A stretch of DNA of 64,000 nt from NCBI RefSeq assembly GCF_008386505.1, contig NZ_VUNZ01000006.1, forward strand, positions 92,776 to 156,775, written 5' to 3'. The position numbers and the translations under genes are program-made. The notes beneath the pieces were generated by a model. It worked only from the letters and a program-made list of their open reading frames with translations. It searched no databases and was not told where the DNA came from. Shown piece by piece: positions 16,305-24,410 of this stretch. This stretch comes from Chryseobacterium sediminis (GTDB lineage Bacteria > Bacteroidota > Bacteroidia > Flavobacteriales > Weeksellaceae). Each line of letters starts with the position of its first letter. The first letter of the stretch is position 1.

Positions 16305-17209
16305 TTAATTTTTAACTTTGCATGCTTTAAAAAATAATTCTCCTAATTCAGTTAAAATATATTCTGTTGTAGAATCTACTTCAATTTCCAAATCAACATT
16401 TGCATAAGTTCTGCCACTGACATATTCATCATCTTTGTCAATAGGAATTTCTAATGTTTGGCTTTCTGCATAGAACTCTTTAACCTCTTTTACTAAGCCT
16501 AATCTTATAACATTTGAAATTTCAAAATCTTTAAATAAATTTTCAGGGATAGTCTCAAATTTTACTACTGAATGCTTAAGGTTGATTTCTTCATAATCTA
16601 AATTCTTAATGCTTCTTTCCAATTCCATTATTTTAACTTCGAGCTTCCATATTTGAGTGTCCCAACTATCTTGTGAAATACTTTTTCTTGATTGTATTTC
16701 GTTTTTTATTATTTCAATTTGCCTTTTTATATTTTCTGTTTTTGATGATTTTTCATTTTGAAAATTCTCTAATTCGATTGATAAATTTAATCTTCTTGCA
16801 ATACATTTATTGTAAATAGCTTCCAAAGGAAAAAACTCATCTTTAGAAAGTTGGCTCAATATATATGGGAATACGTGATTTTCTATATTTTGCTCAGAAT
16901 CTACAAGATTTGAAAGTAATATTGCCCATGTCGTTTGCATGTTGTCATCTTCTTCTAAAGCAGAATATTCTAACAACGGTGCTAAAATTTTTAGAGTTTT
17001 TTCTTTGATTTAATATTATGTTTTTCGCAATAGTCTTTTGCTTTATTTAGCATTTTAACTTGATTTTTAAAACGCCACATGGTAATGTGGTCTTTAACTA
17101 ATAAACCTGTTTCTTCAATTGAAGGCATAATTAACTTATCCACAAAGTCTTTAGCTATTTCTAAACCTTTTTCAATTGTTGTTGATTTTATATCAAATTT
17201 ATTATCCAT
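16305..17209 (-). pseudogene. DUF4393 (Abi-alpha-like) gene split by a one-base frameshift
   Basis: Two pieces in different frames together make one DUF4393-type protein of about 301 residues. The N-terminal piece (17209 to 16991) contains MWRFKNQVKMLNKAKDYCEKH and stops shortly after; the C-terminal piece (16976 to 16305) begins LLEYSALEEDDNMQTTWAIL. Reading the second frame upstream of 16976 gives KTLKILAPLLEYSALEE, which joins smoothly if one A is added to the A6 run at about 17001-17006. The Pfam family, first named DUF4393, is also called Abi-alpha for its association with abortive infection. It lies 19 bases after a HEPN-like gene and is very AT-rich. It may be a real inactivation, a phase-variable tract, programmed slippage, or a sequencing error. 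Confidence 0.75.
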
Positions 17210-17228
17210 GAATTTGTGTTTTTTATTA

Positions 17229-17990
17229 TTAATTTTGAATCAGTTTTTTTTGAATCGTAATTGTTGCAGACTTAATGGTTATAATAACAAGATATTTATA
17301 TAAAATTAATAATAATTCTTTTTTTAAAGCATAAGTGAAGTGTTCTGGATAAACAGTAATTTCACCATTATGGACAAAGTTATTTCTGATAGAGTATATT
17401 ATGGTTAATACTTCAGTATGAGAAAGATCTGGAATTCTTTGATTTATTATTATTTTGTCTACTATTTTCTTTAATCTTGCTTTTTGTCCCCCTTTTGCTA
17501 ACTTTTCACAATATTGTAAATAACCTTTTAGCAATGTTCTTTTATCTATATTATTAAATTTATTTTTTAATTCAAAATTTACTTGTTGTAATGAATTATT
17601 TATTTCTTCAGTATTAGAGTATTCAATATTTGTTGAATCATCTAACCAAAGGATTTTGCGATCAAGTAAATTTAATGTTAAAGCTTTTTGATGAAAAATA
17701 AAAAAAGCTTCATAAGCAAACCAAATATCAGAGAGTTTGTAAAGTAGTAAATGACATTCTTTTAAGTCCCCATGTTTTTCATCAACAAATTTTTCTGTTA
17801 GTTTTATTTCTTTAATTGCAATTCCTAAGCGTAACTTAGCATCAAATTTTATAAAATCATCATAAAATTGTAATATAAGTGTCTTTTTATCTTCATCCTC
17901 TTCAATAAAAGCTTTGTTTAGAATATTTCTATTTATTTCCTCGTAATGTTCATAGATTTTGTTAAAATCATAAATTGAGTTTTCTATCAT
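17229..17990 (-). CDS. HEPN-like hypothetical protein, possible defence or toxin component
   Basis: 253 residues, predominantly helical, with no signal peptide or membrane segment. Near the C-terminus, IRNNFVHNGE holds R202-x4-H207, the R-x4-6-H motif of HEPN domains, which are often metal-independent RNases in toxin-antitoxin, abortive infection and CRISPR-linked systems. The remainder was not recognised. It is the first gene of a two-gene transcript with the DUF4393 gene, with a -7 box 17 bases before the ATG. The cassette is more AT-rich than its neighbours and sits between a lipase gene and purA. The HEPN assignment rests on one motif and the helical context; a surface-sensing or scaffold role is possible. 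Confidence 0.55.
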   Translation of the reverse strand: MIENSIYDFNKIYEHYEEINRNILNKAFIEEDEDKKTLILQFYDDFIKFDAKLRLGIAIKEIKLTEKFVDEKHGDLKECHLLLYKLSDIWFAYEAFFIFHQKALTLNLLDRKILWLDDSTNIEYSNTEEINNSLQQVNFELKNKFNNIDKRTLLKGYLQYCEKLAKGGQKARLKKIVDKIIINQRIPDLSHTEVLTIIYSIRNNFVHNGEITVYPEHFTYALKKELLLILYKYLVIITIKSATITIQKKLIQN

Positions 17991-18006
17991 AGTATTTGTT
18001 TTTATT

Positions 18007-18014
18007 CAAATATA
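18007..18014 (-). promoter_or_regulatory. -7 box of the HEPN/DUF4393 cassette
   Basis: Plus-strand CAAATATA is TATATTTG on the minus strand (TAnnTTTG). The leader would be only about 10 bases. The -33 region is weak. Confidence 0.4.
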
Positions 18015-18074
18015 TTAAAAAGTCTGTCCAACCTCATGATTTTCACCCCAACTCAAAATAAATATCCTCTATAA

Positions 18075-18106
18075 TTTGGTCGTCATTTTTTTTAAAAGTA
18101 ATTTTG
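18075..18106 (+). promoter_or_regulatory. Promoter of purA
   Basis: TTTG (18075-18078), a 20-base spacer and TAATTTTG (18099-18106) fit the Bacteroidota promoter consensus. The ATG follows 27 bases later. Confidence 0.65.
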
Positions 18107-18132
18107 CACGAATCTAAAAACAAAAGTAAAAT

Positions 18133-19419
18133 ATGTCAACTTATGTAGTTGTAGGTCTTCAGTACGGAGATGAAGGCAAAGGAAAAATCACGGATGTTTT
18201 ATCAGCAAAATCGGACTATGTAGTGCGTTTCCAGGGTGGAGACAACGCTGGTCACACGGTTTATGTAGGTGATGAAAAATTCGTTCTACACCTTCTTCCT
18301 TCAGGAGTTCTTCAATGCAAAGGGAAATGTATCATTGCGAACGGAGTAGTGGTAAACCCTAAGTCTTTCATTAAAGAAGTTGGTCAGATCGAGAGCAAAG
18401 GCTTGAGAACAGATCACATCTTTATCAGCAGAAGAGCGCATGTCATTATGCCTTACCACATCCTTTTGGATACTTACCGTGAAGAGGAACACGGAGGAAC
18501 TCAGATCGGAACTACCAAAAAAGGAATCGGACCTTGTTATGAAGATAAAATTGCAAGAGTCGGAATCAGAATGGTAGACCTTTTAAATCCTGAAATTTTA
18601 AGAGATAAAATCGAGAAAAACTTAAAAGTTAAGAATTCTCTTTTTGAAAAATATTACGGAAAACCAACTTTAGACGTTGAAGAAATCTACAACGAATATT
18701 TAGAGATCGGAAAACAGCTTCAGGACAGAATCGTTGATACTGAATTGGAACTGAACGAGGCGATCAGAGACGGTAAAAACGTATTATTTGAAGGAGCGCA
18801 GGCATTAATGCTTGATATCGACTTCGGAACGTATCCATACGTAACTTCATCTTCTCCATCTACAGGAGGTGTTTGTTCAGGAGCGGGAGTTCCACCAACA
18901 TCACTTCAGAACTTAATCGGTGTAGCAAAAGCATACTGTACAAGAGTAGGAAACGGACCTTTCCCTTCTGAATTAGACAATGAATTAGGAGAAAGCATCA
19001 GACAGATTGGTGGTGAATTCGGAGCTACTACAGGTAGACCAAGAAGAACGGGTTGGTTAGATCTTGTTTCTTTAAAGCACGCTTGTATGATTAATGGAAT
19101 CAACAACCTTGTAATCACTAAGCTTGATGTTCTTACAGGAATTGAAAACCTAAAAGTAGTAACACACTACAAAACTGAAGACGGAAAAGTGATTGATTAT
19201 TTCACTTCTTCAACAGAAAAATTATACAACTACGAGCCTATCTACCAGGATTTACCAGGTTGGGCAGAAGATATTACAAAAGCAAGAAGCTATGATGAAC
19301 TTCCTGACAATGCTCAGAAATACATCGAGTTTATTGAAAAGTACTTAGGAATCAATGTGTACTTAGTTTCTGTAGGTCCTGAAAGAAGTCAGAACATCAT
19401 CAGAAAAGAATTATTCTAA
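18133..19419 (+). CDS. purA: Adenylosuccinate synthetase
   Basis: Makes adenylosuccinate from IMP, aspartate and GTP in AMP biosynthesis; cytoplasmic. 428 residues, full length. The P-loop-like QYGDEGKGK is at residues 10-18, the catalytic Asp/His pair lies in GDEGKGK and NAGHTV, and GTTKKGIGPCYEDK, TTGRPRRTGWLD and TKLDVLTG follow in order. It has a consensus promoter and its own terminator, so it is monocistronic. The codon use and composition look core, in contrast to the AT-rich cassette just upstream. Confidence 0.98.
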   Translation: MSTYVVVGLQYGDEGKGKITDVLSAKSDYVVRFQGGDNAGHTVYVGDEKFVLHLLPSGVLQCKGKCIIANGVVVNPKSFIKEVGQIESKGLRTDHIFISRRAHVIMPYHILLDTYREEEHGGTQIGTTKKGIGPCYEDKIARVGIRMVDLLNPEILRDKIEKNLKVKNSLFEKYYGKPTLDVEEIYNEYLEIGKQLQDRIVDTELELNEAIRDGKNVLFEGAQALMLDIDFGTYPYVTSSSPSTGGVCSGAGVPPTSLQNLIGVAKAYCTRVGNGPFPSELDNELGESIRQIGGEFGATTGRPRRTGWLDLVSLKHACMINGINNLVITKLDVLTGIENLKVVTHYKTEDGKVIDYFTSSTEKLYNYEPIYQDLPGWAEDITKARSYDELPDNAQKYIEFIEKYLGINVYLVSVGPERSQNIIRKELF

Positions 19420-19439
19420 TATTCTTAGACTATAAAAAA

Positions 19440-19474
19440 TAGAGAGGCTATCATTGGATGGTCTCTTTTTTTTT
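19440..19474 (+). terminator. Terminator of purA
   Basis: An 11-bp stem with three wobble pairs joins GAGAGGCTATC to GATGGTCTCTT and is followed by nine or more T. Confidence 0.75.
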
Positions 19475-19563
19475 GTTTAAAATCTACTTTAACAGCTTAT
19501 CGTATCCCTTGTCAAGGTTTTAAACATTGACAAGGATACTTATTCCAATCTTTAATTTTTATA

Positions 19564-19571
19564 TACTTTTG
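19564..19571 (+). promoter_or_regulatory. -7 box of the small membrane protein gene
   Basis: TACTTTTG fits TAnnTTTG, 28 bases before the ATG at 19600. No matching -33 element was found. Confidence 0.4.
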
Positions 19572-19599
19572 TCTTAAAACAAAGTGTAAATAAGAAATT

Positions 19600-19890
19600 A
19601 TGGAAGAAAATAAAATACCACAACGTTTTCTGAACAATATCGTAATCAGCTTATATCTTACCATTGCATATGCTGTTTTGATTATTGTTTATTTAGGCGG
19701 CTTGCCATTCAGTGTAAGTTCAGATTTTTTATTGATTCTGTTTATTGCCTGCAGTTTGATTTTTAGTATAGGAGCAATCTATTTTGCCGCTAAAAGTTAT
19801 TCAAAAACTAAAATCAGTTCTGTTATTCTCATTATTATTAATGCTTTGGGATTATTAATACCGCTTACACTTCTTCTCCTGCTTATATAA
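19600..19890 (+). CDS. Small integral membrane protein, unknown function
   Basis: 96 residues with three hydrophobic segments (about 15-33, 40-60 and 72-94), separated by short charged loops such as KSYSKTK. I do not recognise the family; no Cys, His or acidic motif stands out. It has a likely -7 box and stands alone between purA and tonB, both on the plus strand. The coding call rests on an ATG shortly after a promoter-like box, a hydrophobic pattern and low-complexity-free sequence; it could be a small inner-membrane modulator. Confidence 0.6.
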   Translation: MEENKIPQRFLNNIVISLYLTIAYAVLIIVYLGGLPFSVSSDFLLILFIACSLIFSIGAIYFAAKSYSKTKISSVILIIINALGLLIPLTLLLLLI

Positions 19891-20143
19891 TTTTATTTAA
19901 TAAGCTAGTACTATGGTATTTGTGGTTTATTGTTCTTTCTAATTTTTCATAAAAATATCACTGCTTTTCCGTATAAACTTTCTATTTGAAAATGTTAAAA
20001 TTCAAACATTATCATAAAATTTTCTAATATTATGTTGTTTTGCTAAAATTTTGGCAGATGTTTTGATATTACAACATTGCTTATCGATAAGAGCTAACAA
20101 AACTAATAATCAAAATTTTTAACAGTTTAAAAAAGTAGTAGTG
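19891..20143 (+). other. 253-base intergenic region before tonB, with a 12-bp palindrome
   Basis: No gene is seen. It is AT-rich and holds a perfect palindrome CTTATCGATAAG at 20080-20091, about 50 bases before the tonB start, which could be an operator or chance. Confidence 0.45.
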
Positions 20144-20986
20144 ATGAAACAACATAATCAAAACCAGGAATTTCGTTTTAACGAAGTTCTCTTTGAGCAC
20201 CGCAATAAAGAATATGGTGCCTATGTATTAAGAAACGAATCAGATCGAATATTAACCAAAGCGCTTTTTATCGGAGCAAGTTTAATGGCTGCAGTATCTA
20301 TTACACCATTTGTAATTTCAGCATTTAAAACTCCGGAAGTTATTTCAGATAAGGTATTTGAACTTCCAAGAGTAGTTGAAATTCAGGAGATAGATAAACC
20401 GAAAGATCAGCCAGTACAAATTGTAAAACCAACGCCACCAGCTCCCGCAGTAAAAACATATGATGATAGATTACCAGAGCCTAAAGCGATTGTTACCAAT
20501 GAAAAACAAGTTGAGGATAAAACGAATGCAGTAGCAAGCACACAAACATCGGAAGGTAAAGAAACTCCGGCTACAACCTATATTCCGATTGTACCTCGTG
20601 TCATCGGAGGCGATGGCCCACCTGCAGTAAAAGCTGATCCGGTAGTTGAAAAAACAGATCCTAAAAAGATTGAAACGGAATTAAGTGTAGAAGCTAATTT
20701 TGCAGGAGGAATAGACTCCTTCAGAAATAAAGTAATGAACAACTTTGATGGTTCAGGATTTGAATCAGAAGACGTTGTGAAAACGACAGTTACCTTTATT
20801 GTAGAAATGGACGGAACCATCTCAGGGGTAAAAGCTAATGGAACCAACGCCGATTTTAACAGTGAGGCAATGAGAACAATTAAAACAATTTCCAGTAAAG
20901 GAAAATGGATCCCGGCCAAAAACAAAAAAGGAGAATTCGTAAGAAGTTATTTCAAATTTCCTATCTCAATGAAGTTTGATAATTAA
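20144..20986 (+). CDS. TonB-family energy transducer
   Basis: Transmits proton-motive-force energy from ExbBD to outer-membrane TonB-dependent receptors. 280 residues: an N-terminal cytoplasmic part typical of Bacteroidota TonB (NEVLFEHRNKEYGAYVLR), one membrane helix at about 45-65, a proline-rich periplasmic linker (PKDQPVQIVKPTPPAPAV), and a C-terminal TonB domain with TFIVEMDGTISGVKANG and ending YFKFPISMKF. The ATG at 20144 is used rather than the overlapping GTG at 20141. exbB/exbD are not next to it, so it is a stand-alone tonB; several copies are normal in this group. A terminator follows. Confidence 0.87.
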   Translation: MKQHNQNQEFRFNEVLFEHRNKEYGAYVLRNESDRILTKALFIGASLMAAVSITPFVISAFKTPEVISDKVFELPRVVEIQEIDKPKDQPVQIVKPTPPAPAVKTYDDRLPEPKAIVTNEKQVEDKTNAVASTQTSEGKETPATTYIPIVPRVIGGDGPPAVKADPVVEKTDPKKIETELSVEANFAGGIDSFRNKVMNNFDGSGFESEDVVKTTVTFIVEMDGTISGVKANGTNADFNSEAMRTIKTISSKGKWIPAKNKKGEFVRSYFKFPISMKFDN

Positions 20987-21010
20987 TACGGAAAAACACA
21001 TTTAAAATAG

Positions 21011-21048
21011 TTATCCACAAAGAATTTTTTTTGTGGATAATTTTTTTT
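21011..21048 (+). terminator. Terminator of tonB built from two inverted DnaA-box-like 9-mers
   Basis: TTATCCACAAA (21011-21021) pairs with TTTGTGGATAA (21030-21040) and is followed by eight T. Each arm contains the consensus DnaA 9-mer TTATCCACA. Confidence 0.75.
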
Positions 21049-21124
21049 ATTGCTAAATTGCTTATTAACAATATTTTAACTCAATTTTGATTTTCTCCAC
21101 TCACCGAGAGCAAAGAAAAAAGTG

Positions 21125-21132
21125 TATTTTTG
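21125..21132 (+). promoter_or_regulatory. -7 box of the parAB operon
   Basis: TATTTTTG fits TAnnTTTG and lies 18 bases before the parA ATG at 21151. No -33 at the right spacing is seen. Confidence 0.4.
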
Positions 21133-21150
21133 AAACTTAAAGTTCTAATA

Positions 21151-21924
21151 ATGGCAAAAATCATAGGTATTGCTAATCAAAAAGGAGGTGTTGGTAAAAC
21201 TACCACCGCTGTAAACTTGGCGGCAGCATTAGGAGTATTGGAAAAAAGAATATTAATCATTGATGCTGATCCTCAGGCGAATGCTACATCCGGTCTGGGT
21301 GTTGAAGATGTTCAGTATTCTACATATAATTTACTGGAGCATAGTGCTGAAACAAGAGTCTGTATCAAAAGGACTGCAACTCCAAATCTGGATATTATCC
21401 CGTCACACATTGACCTGGTAGCTGCAGAAATTGAATTGGTAGACAAGGAAGACCGTGAATATATGCTTAAAAAAGCATTAGCCAGTGTAAGAGATGATTA
21501 TGACTATATCATCATAGACTGTGCCCCGAGTTTAGGTCTTATTACAGTAAATGCTCTTACGGCAGCAGATTCTGTAATTATTCCGATCCAATGTGAGTAT
21601 TTTGCATTAGAAGGACTTGGAAAACTTCTGAACACCGTTAAAAATGTTCAGAAAATCCACAACAAAGATCTTGGAATTGAAGGTCTTCTTCTTACAATGT
21701 ATGACAGCCGATTGAGACTATCCAATCAGGTAGTGGAAGAAGTAAACTTACACTTCCCTGAGATGGTTTTTGAAACCATTATCAGCAGAAACGTAAGATT
21801 GAGTGAAGCACCAAGTTTCGGGGAAAGTATCCTGAATTATGATGCAGAAAGTAAAGGAGCTGTTCAGTATATTCAGTTAGCTGAAGAAGTTCTTTTGAAG
21901 AATGAAAACTTAATAAAGAATTAA
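21151..21924 (+). CDS. parA: Chromosome partitioning ATPase ParA (Soj)
   Basis: DNA-binding Walker ATPase that moves ParB-parS complexes during chromosome segregation; nucleoid associated. 257 residues from the ATG at 21151. The deviant Walker A KGGVGKTTT follows the N-terminal MAKIIGIANQ; DADPQANATSGLG, DYIIIDCAPSLGL and EYFALEGLG are the remaining family motifs. An upstream in-frame TTG would extend it through the -7 box and is unlikely. It heads a run parA-parB-DUF5683-dapB-lepB that is conserved in flavobacteria. It is short and lacks the plasmid-type N-terminal extension, which fits a chromosomal parA. Confidence 0.95.
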   Translation: MAKIIGIANQKGGVGKTTTAVNLAAALGVLEKRILIIDADPQANATSGLGVEDVQYSTYNLLEHSAETRVCIKRTATPNLDIIPSHIDLVAAEIELVDKEDREYMLKKALASVRDDYDYIIIDCAPSLGLITVNALTAADSVIIPIQCEYFALEGLGKLLNTVKNVQKIHNKDLGIEGLLLTMYDSRLRLSNQVVEEVNLHFPEMVFETIISRNVRLSEAPSFGESILNYDAESKGAVQYIQLAEEVLLKNENLIKN

Positions 21925-21993
21925 ATTAATAATAAATGGCCAATAAGTGAATGCTGGTCATCACTTACCAAACATCATTTATCAATTATATCT

Positions 21994-22884
21994 ATGAAGG
22001 ACAAAAAAAGAGCTATGGGACGCGGCTTGGGCGCCATTTTAAGTGCAGAATCCAAAGCAACTATCAATTCCGCTACTGATGAAGGAGCAGATAAGTTTGT
22101 AGGAAATATTGTAGAAGTTGCGCTTGAAGATATTTATCCGAACCCGACGCAGCCGAGAACTTATTTTGATGAAAAAGCATTAAACGAACTTGCACAGTCG
22201 ATCAAAAACTTAGGCGTAATTCAACCGATTACCCTTAGAAAAGATGGTGAAAAGTTTGAAATTATTTCCGGAGAAAGACGTTACAGAGCAACTAAAATTG
22301 CGGGGTTAACAACTATTCCTGCCTATATCCGTTTAGTAAATGATCAGGAGCTTCTTGAGATGGCTCTTGTTGAAAATATCCAAAGAGAAGATCTTGATGC
22401 TATCGAAATTGCCCTTACTTATCATAGGCTTTTAGAGGAAATTGGTCTTACGCAGGAAAATCTGAGCCAGAGAATAGGAAAAGACAGAAGTACTATTACA
22501 AATTCTATCAGGTTGTTAAGACTAAACCCGGATATTCAGAATGCCATCAGAAGCGGTGAAATTTCTGCAGGACACGGCAGAGCAATCATCAGTCTTGAAA
22601 GCGAAGAAGATCAGCAGGTTTTGTTCGATCTTATTATCAAAGAAAAATTAAACGTTCGTCAGGCAGAGCAGGCTGCTGCTGCATTGAAGAATCCAAAGTC
22701 TCCCGCTGCAAAAAAAGCAAAAGTGGAACTTTCCAATAACTATAAAAAAGCCCAGAAGACCATCGCTGATATCTTGGACGTAAAAGTAGAGATCAAATCT
22801 TCTGGAAATGGTAAAAAAGGTAAAATTGTTCTGGACTTCAAAAATGAAGAAGAGCTGGAATATATTTTATCCCATATTAAATAA
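21994..22884 (+). CDS. parB: Chromosome partitioning protein ParB (Spo0J)
   Basis: CTP-dependent DNA clamp that loads at parS sites. 296 residues: N-terminal KKRAMGRGLGAIL, ParB nuclease-fold with YPNPTQPRTYFDE and the CTP-binding GERRYRATK, then NIQREDLDAIEIA and the helix-turn-helix TQENLSQRIGKDRSTITN, and a C-terminal dimerisation domain. It follows parA by 69 bases. The next ATG overlaps its stop codon (TAATG). I saw no obvious parS 16-mer in this stretch, but did not scan for degenerate forms. Confidence 0.95.
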   Translation: MKDKKRAMGRGLGAILSAESKATINSATDEGADKFVGNIVEVALEDIYPNPTQPRTYFDEKALNELAQSIKNLGVIQPITLRKDGEKFEIISGERRYRATKIAGLTTIPAYIRLVNDQELLEMALVENIQREDLDAIEIALTYHRLLEEIGLTQENLSQRIGKDRSTITNSIRLLRLNPDIQNAIRSGEISAGHGRAIISLESEEDQQVLFDLIIKEKLNVRQAEQAAAALKNPKSPAAKKAKVELSNNYKKAQKTIADILDVKVEIKSSGNGKKGKIVLDFKNEEELEYILSHIK

Positions 22885-23522
22885 TGAAGAAAATATTTTT
22901 CACATTTTTCTTGTGTATCGCTGCACTGGCCTATTCACAAGTAAATCCTATTGATACCGTTCGGATGCAGACTCCTCCGAAAGAAGAACCACGTGTGGTA
23001 AAACCAGGTAAAACGGAAGCAAAGATCATCGAAGATCTTGAAAAAGCAAATGGTCCCACAGTAAAAACCATAAAGCTGAATCCTACCAGAGCAGGATTAT
23101 ATTCTGCCGTTCTACCGGGATTAGGACAGTTTTATAATAAAAAATACTGGAAAATTCCGATTGTTTGGGGAGCCGTAGGAGCCGGAGTTGGTATTGCTGT
23201 ATGGAATGACAACCAATACAAAAAATATCGTGAATACTACATCGCGAAACTTAACGGAACACCGAATGAGTTTGTGGACAGTCACCCGTTTTTAGATAAA
23301 AAAGCATTGGGGAACGCTCAGGACAGAGCGAAGAGGCAAAGAGATTACGCCATTGCGATTACAGGACTTATTTATATCTTGAATATTGTAGATGCCGTAG
23401 TAGATGCCCATCTTTACGAAAGCCGTCATGACCCGGATTTGGTTTTTAAACCATCGGTTATTCAGGATCAGTACGGGTACAGCGCTCCAAAAACAGGATT
23501 TAGTTTAAGTTATAGATTTTAA
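22884..23522 (+). CDS. DUF5683 family membrane protein
   Basis: 212 residues with an N-terminal signal peptide (residues 1-19, ending YSQVN), a proline/charged linker, and a hydrophobic core containing PTRAGLYSAVLPGLGQFYNK and WKIPIVWGAVGAGVGIAVW. The GLGQFYNKKYWK pattern is the hallmark of DUF5683, a Bacteroidota envelope family of unknown function usually encoded between parB and dapB. The start codon shares one base with the parB stop codon, so translation is coupled. Its constant position with segregation and lysine/cell-wall genes suggests an envelope role, but this is inference. Confidence 0.82.
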   Translation: MKKIFFTFFLCIAALAYSQVNPIDTVRMQTPPKEEPRVVKPGKTEAKIIEDLEKANGPTVKTIKLNPTRAGLYSAVLPGLGQFYNKKYWKIPIVWGAVGAGVGIAVWNDNQYKKYREYYIAKLNGTPNEFVDSHPFLDKKALGNAQDRAKRQRDYAIAITGLIYILNIVDAVVDAHLYESRHDPDLVFKPSVIQDQYGYSAPKTGFSLSYRF

Positions 23523-23581
23523 AAGACAACATATCTGCAAAAACTCCGGTTGAAAGCAGTATTTAAAATAAAAAAGATTAT

Positions 23582-24283
23582 ATGAAAATAGCATTAGTTG
23601 GTTACGGTAAAATGGGTAAGATCATTGATGAGATCGCGCAGAAAAGAGGTCATGAAGTAGTTGCCCGTCTGAAAGAAACCCCAACGGCTGAAAATCTTAA
23701 TAATCCGGATGTTGTGATTGAATTCTCATTGCCGGAAGTGGCATTTGAAAACATTAAAGCTTGTCTTGAAAATAAAATTCCGGTGATCTGTGGAACTACA
23801 GGATGGCTGGATCAAAAAGAAGAAATAGAAAAACTGGCTGTAGAAAACGGTACTGCATTCCTATATGGTTCCAACTTTAGTTTAGGAGTCAATTTATTCT
23901 TTGCTTTAAACGAAAAGCTTGCCGATCTGATGAAAAATGTAGATGAATATTCCTGCCAGCTGGAAGAGATTCACCACATCCATAAAAAAGATGCTCCAAG
24001 CGGAACTGCGATATCTATTGCAGAAGGAATTATCCAAAACAACCCTAAATTTGATGCCTGGAAACTGGAAGAAACAGAAGGCAAACAATTAGGGATTTTT
24101 GCAGTACGTGAAGATGAAGTTCCGGGAACTCACAGCGTATATTACAGAAGTGAAGTAGACGAAATCGAGATCAAGCATACCGCTTTCAACAGAAATGGTT
24201 TTGCGCTGGGAGCTGTAGTAGCAGCCGAATGGATCAAAGATAAAAAAGGAAACTTCACAATGAAAGATGTTTTGGGGCTTTAA
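23582..24283 (+). CDS. dapB: 4-hydroxy-tetrahydrodipicolinate reductase
   Basis: Reduces 4-hydroxy-tetrahydrodipicolinate in the lysine and diaminopimelate pathway, feeding peptidoglycan; cytoplasmic. 233 residues, on the short side as usual in Bacteroidota. The Rossmann motif GYGKMGKI (residues 7-14), the substrate segment CGTTGW, SNFSLGVN, and the catalytic HHIHKKDAPSGTA (His-His-x-x-x-Lys) are all intact; the C-terminus has the REDEVPGTHSV part. It follows DUF5683 by 59 bases in the parAB-lepB run. Confidence 0.95.
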   Translation: MKIALVGYGKMGKIIDEIAQKRGHEVVARLKETPTAENLNNPDVVIEFSLPEVAFENIKACLENKIPVICGTTGWLDQKEEIEKLAVENGTAFLYGSNFSLGVNLFFALNEKLADLMKNVDEYSCQLEEIHHIHKKDAPSGTAISIAEGIIQNNPKFDAWKLEETEGKQLGIFAVREDEVPGTHSVYYRSEVDEIEIKHTAFNRNGFALGAVVAAEWIKDKKGNFTMKDVLGL

Positions 24284-24410
24284 TTTGTAACAAATTCTGT
24301 AAATTGCAGACCAATAAACAGAAAATGATGAATAGTGAATTGTAAACAGCGGACTGCTTTTATCATTTATTACTCATCATTTTTATCATAAGAATAGGCA
24401 CAAAAAATTT

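Noticed and set aside
21011..21048. Chromosomal origin of replication
   Set aside because: Only two DnaA-like boxes, both inside a terminator stem; no AT-rich unwinding region with more boxes and no dnaA gene next to it.
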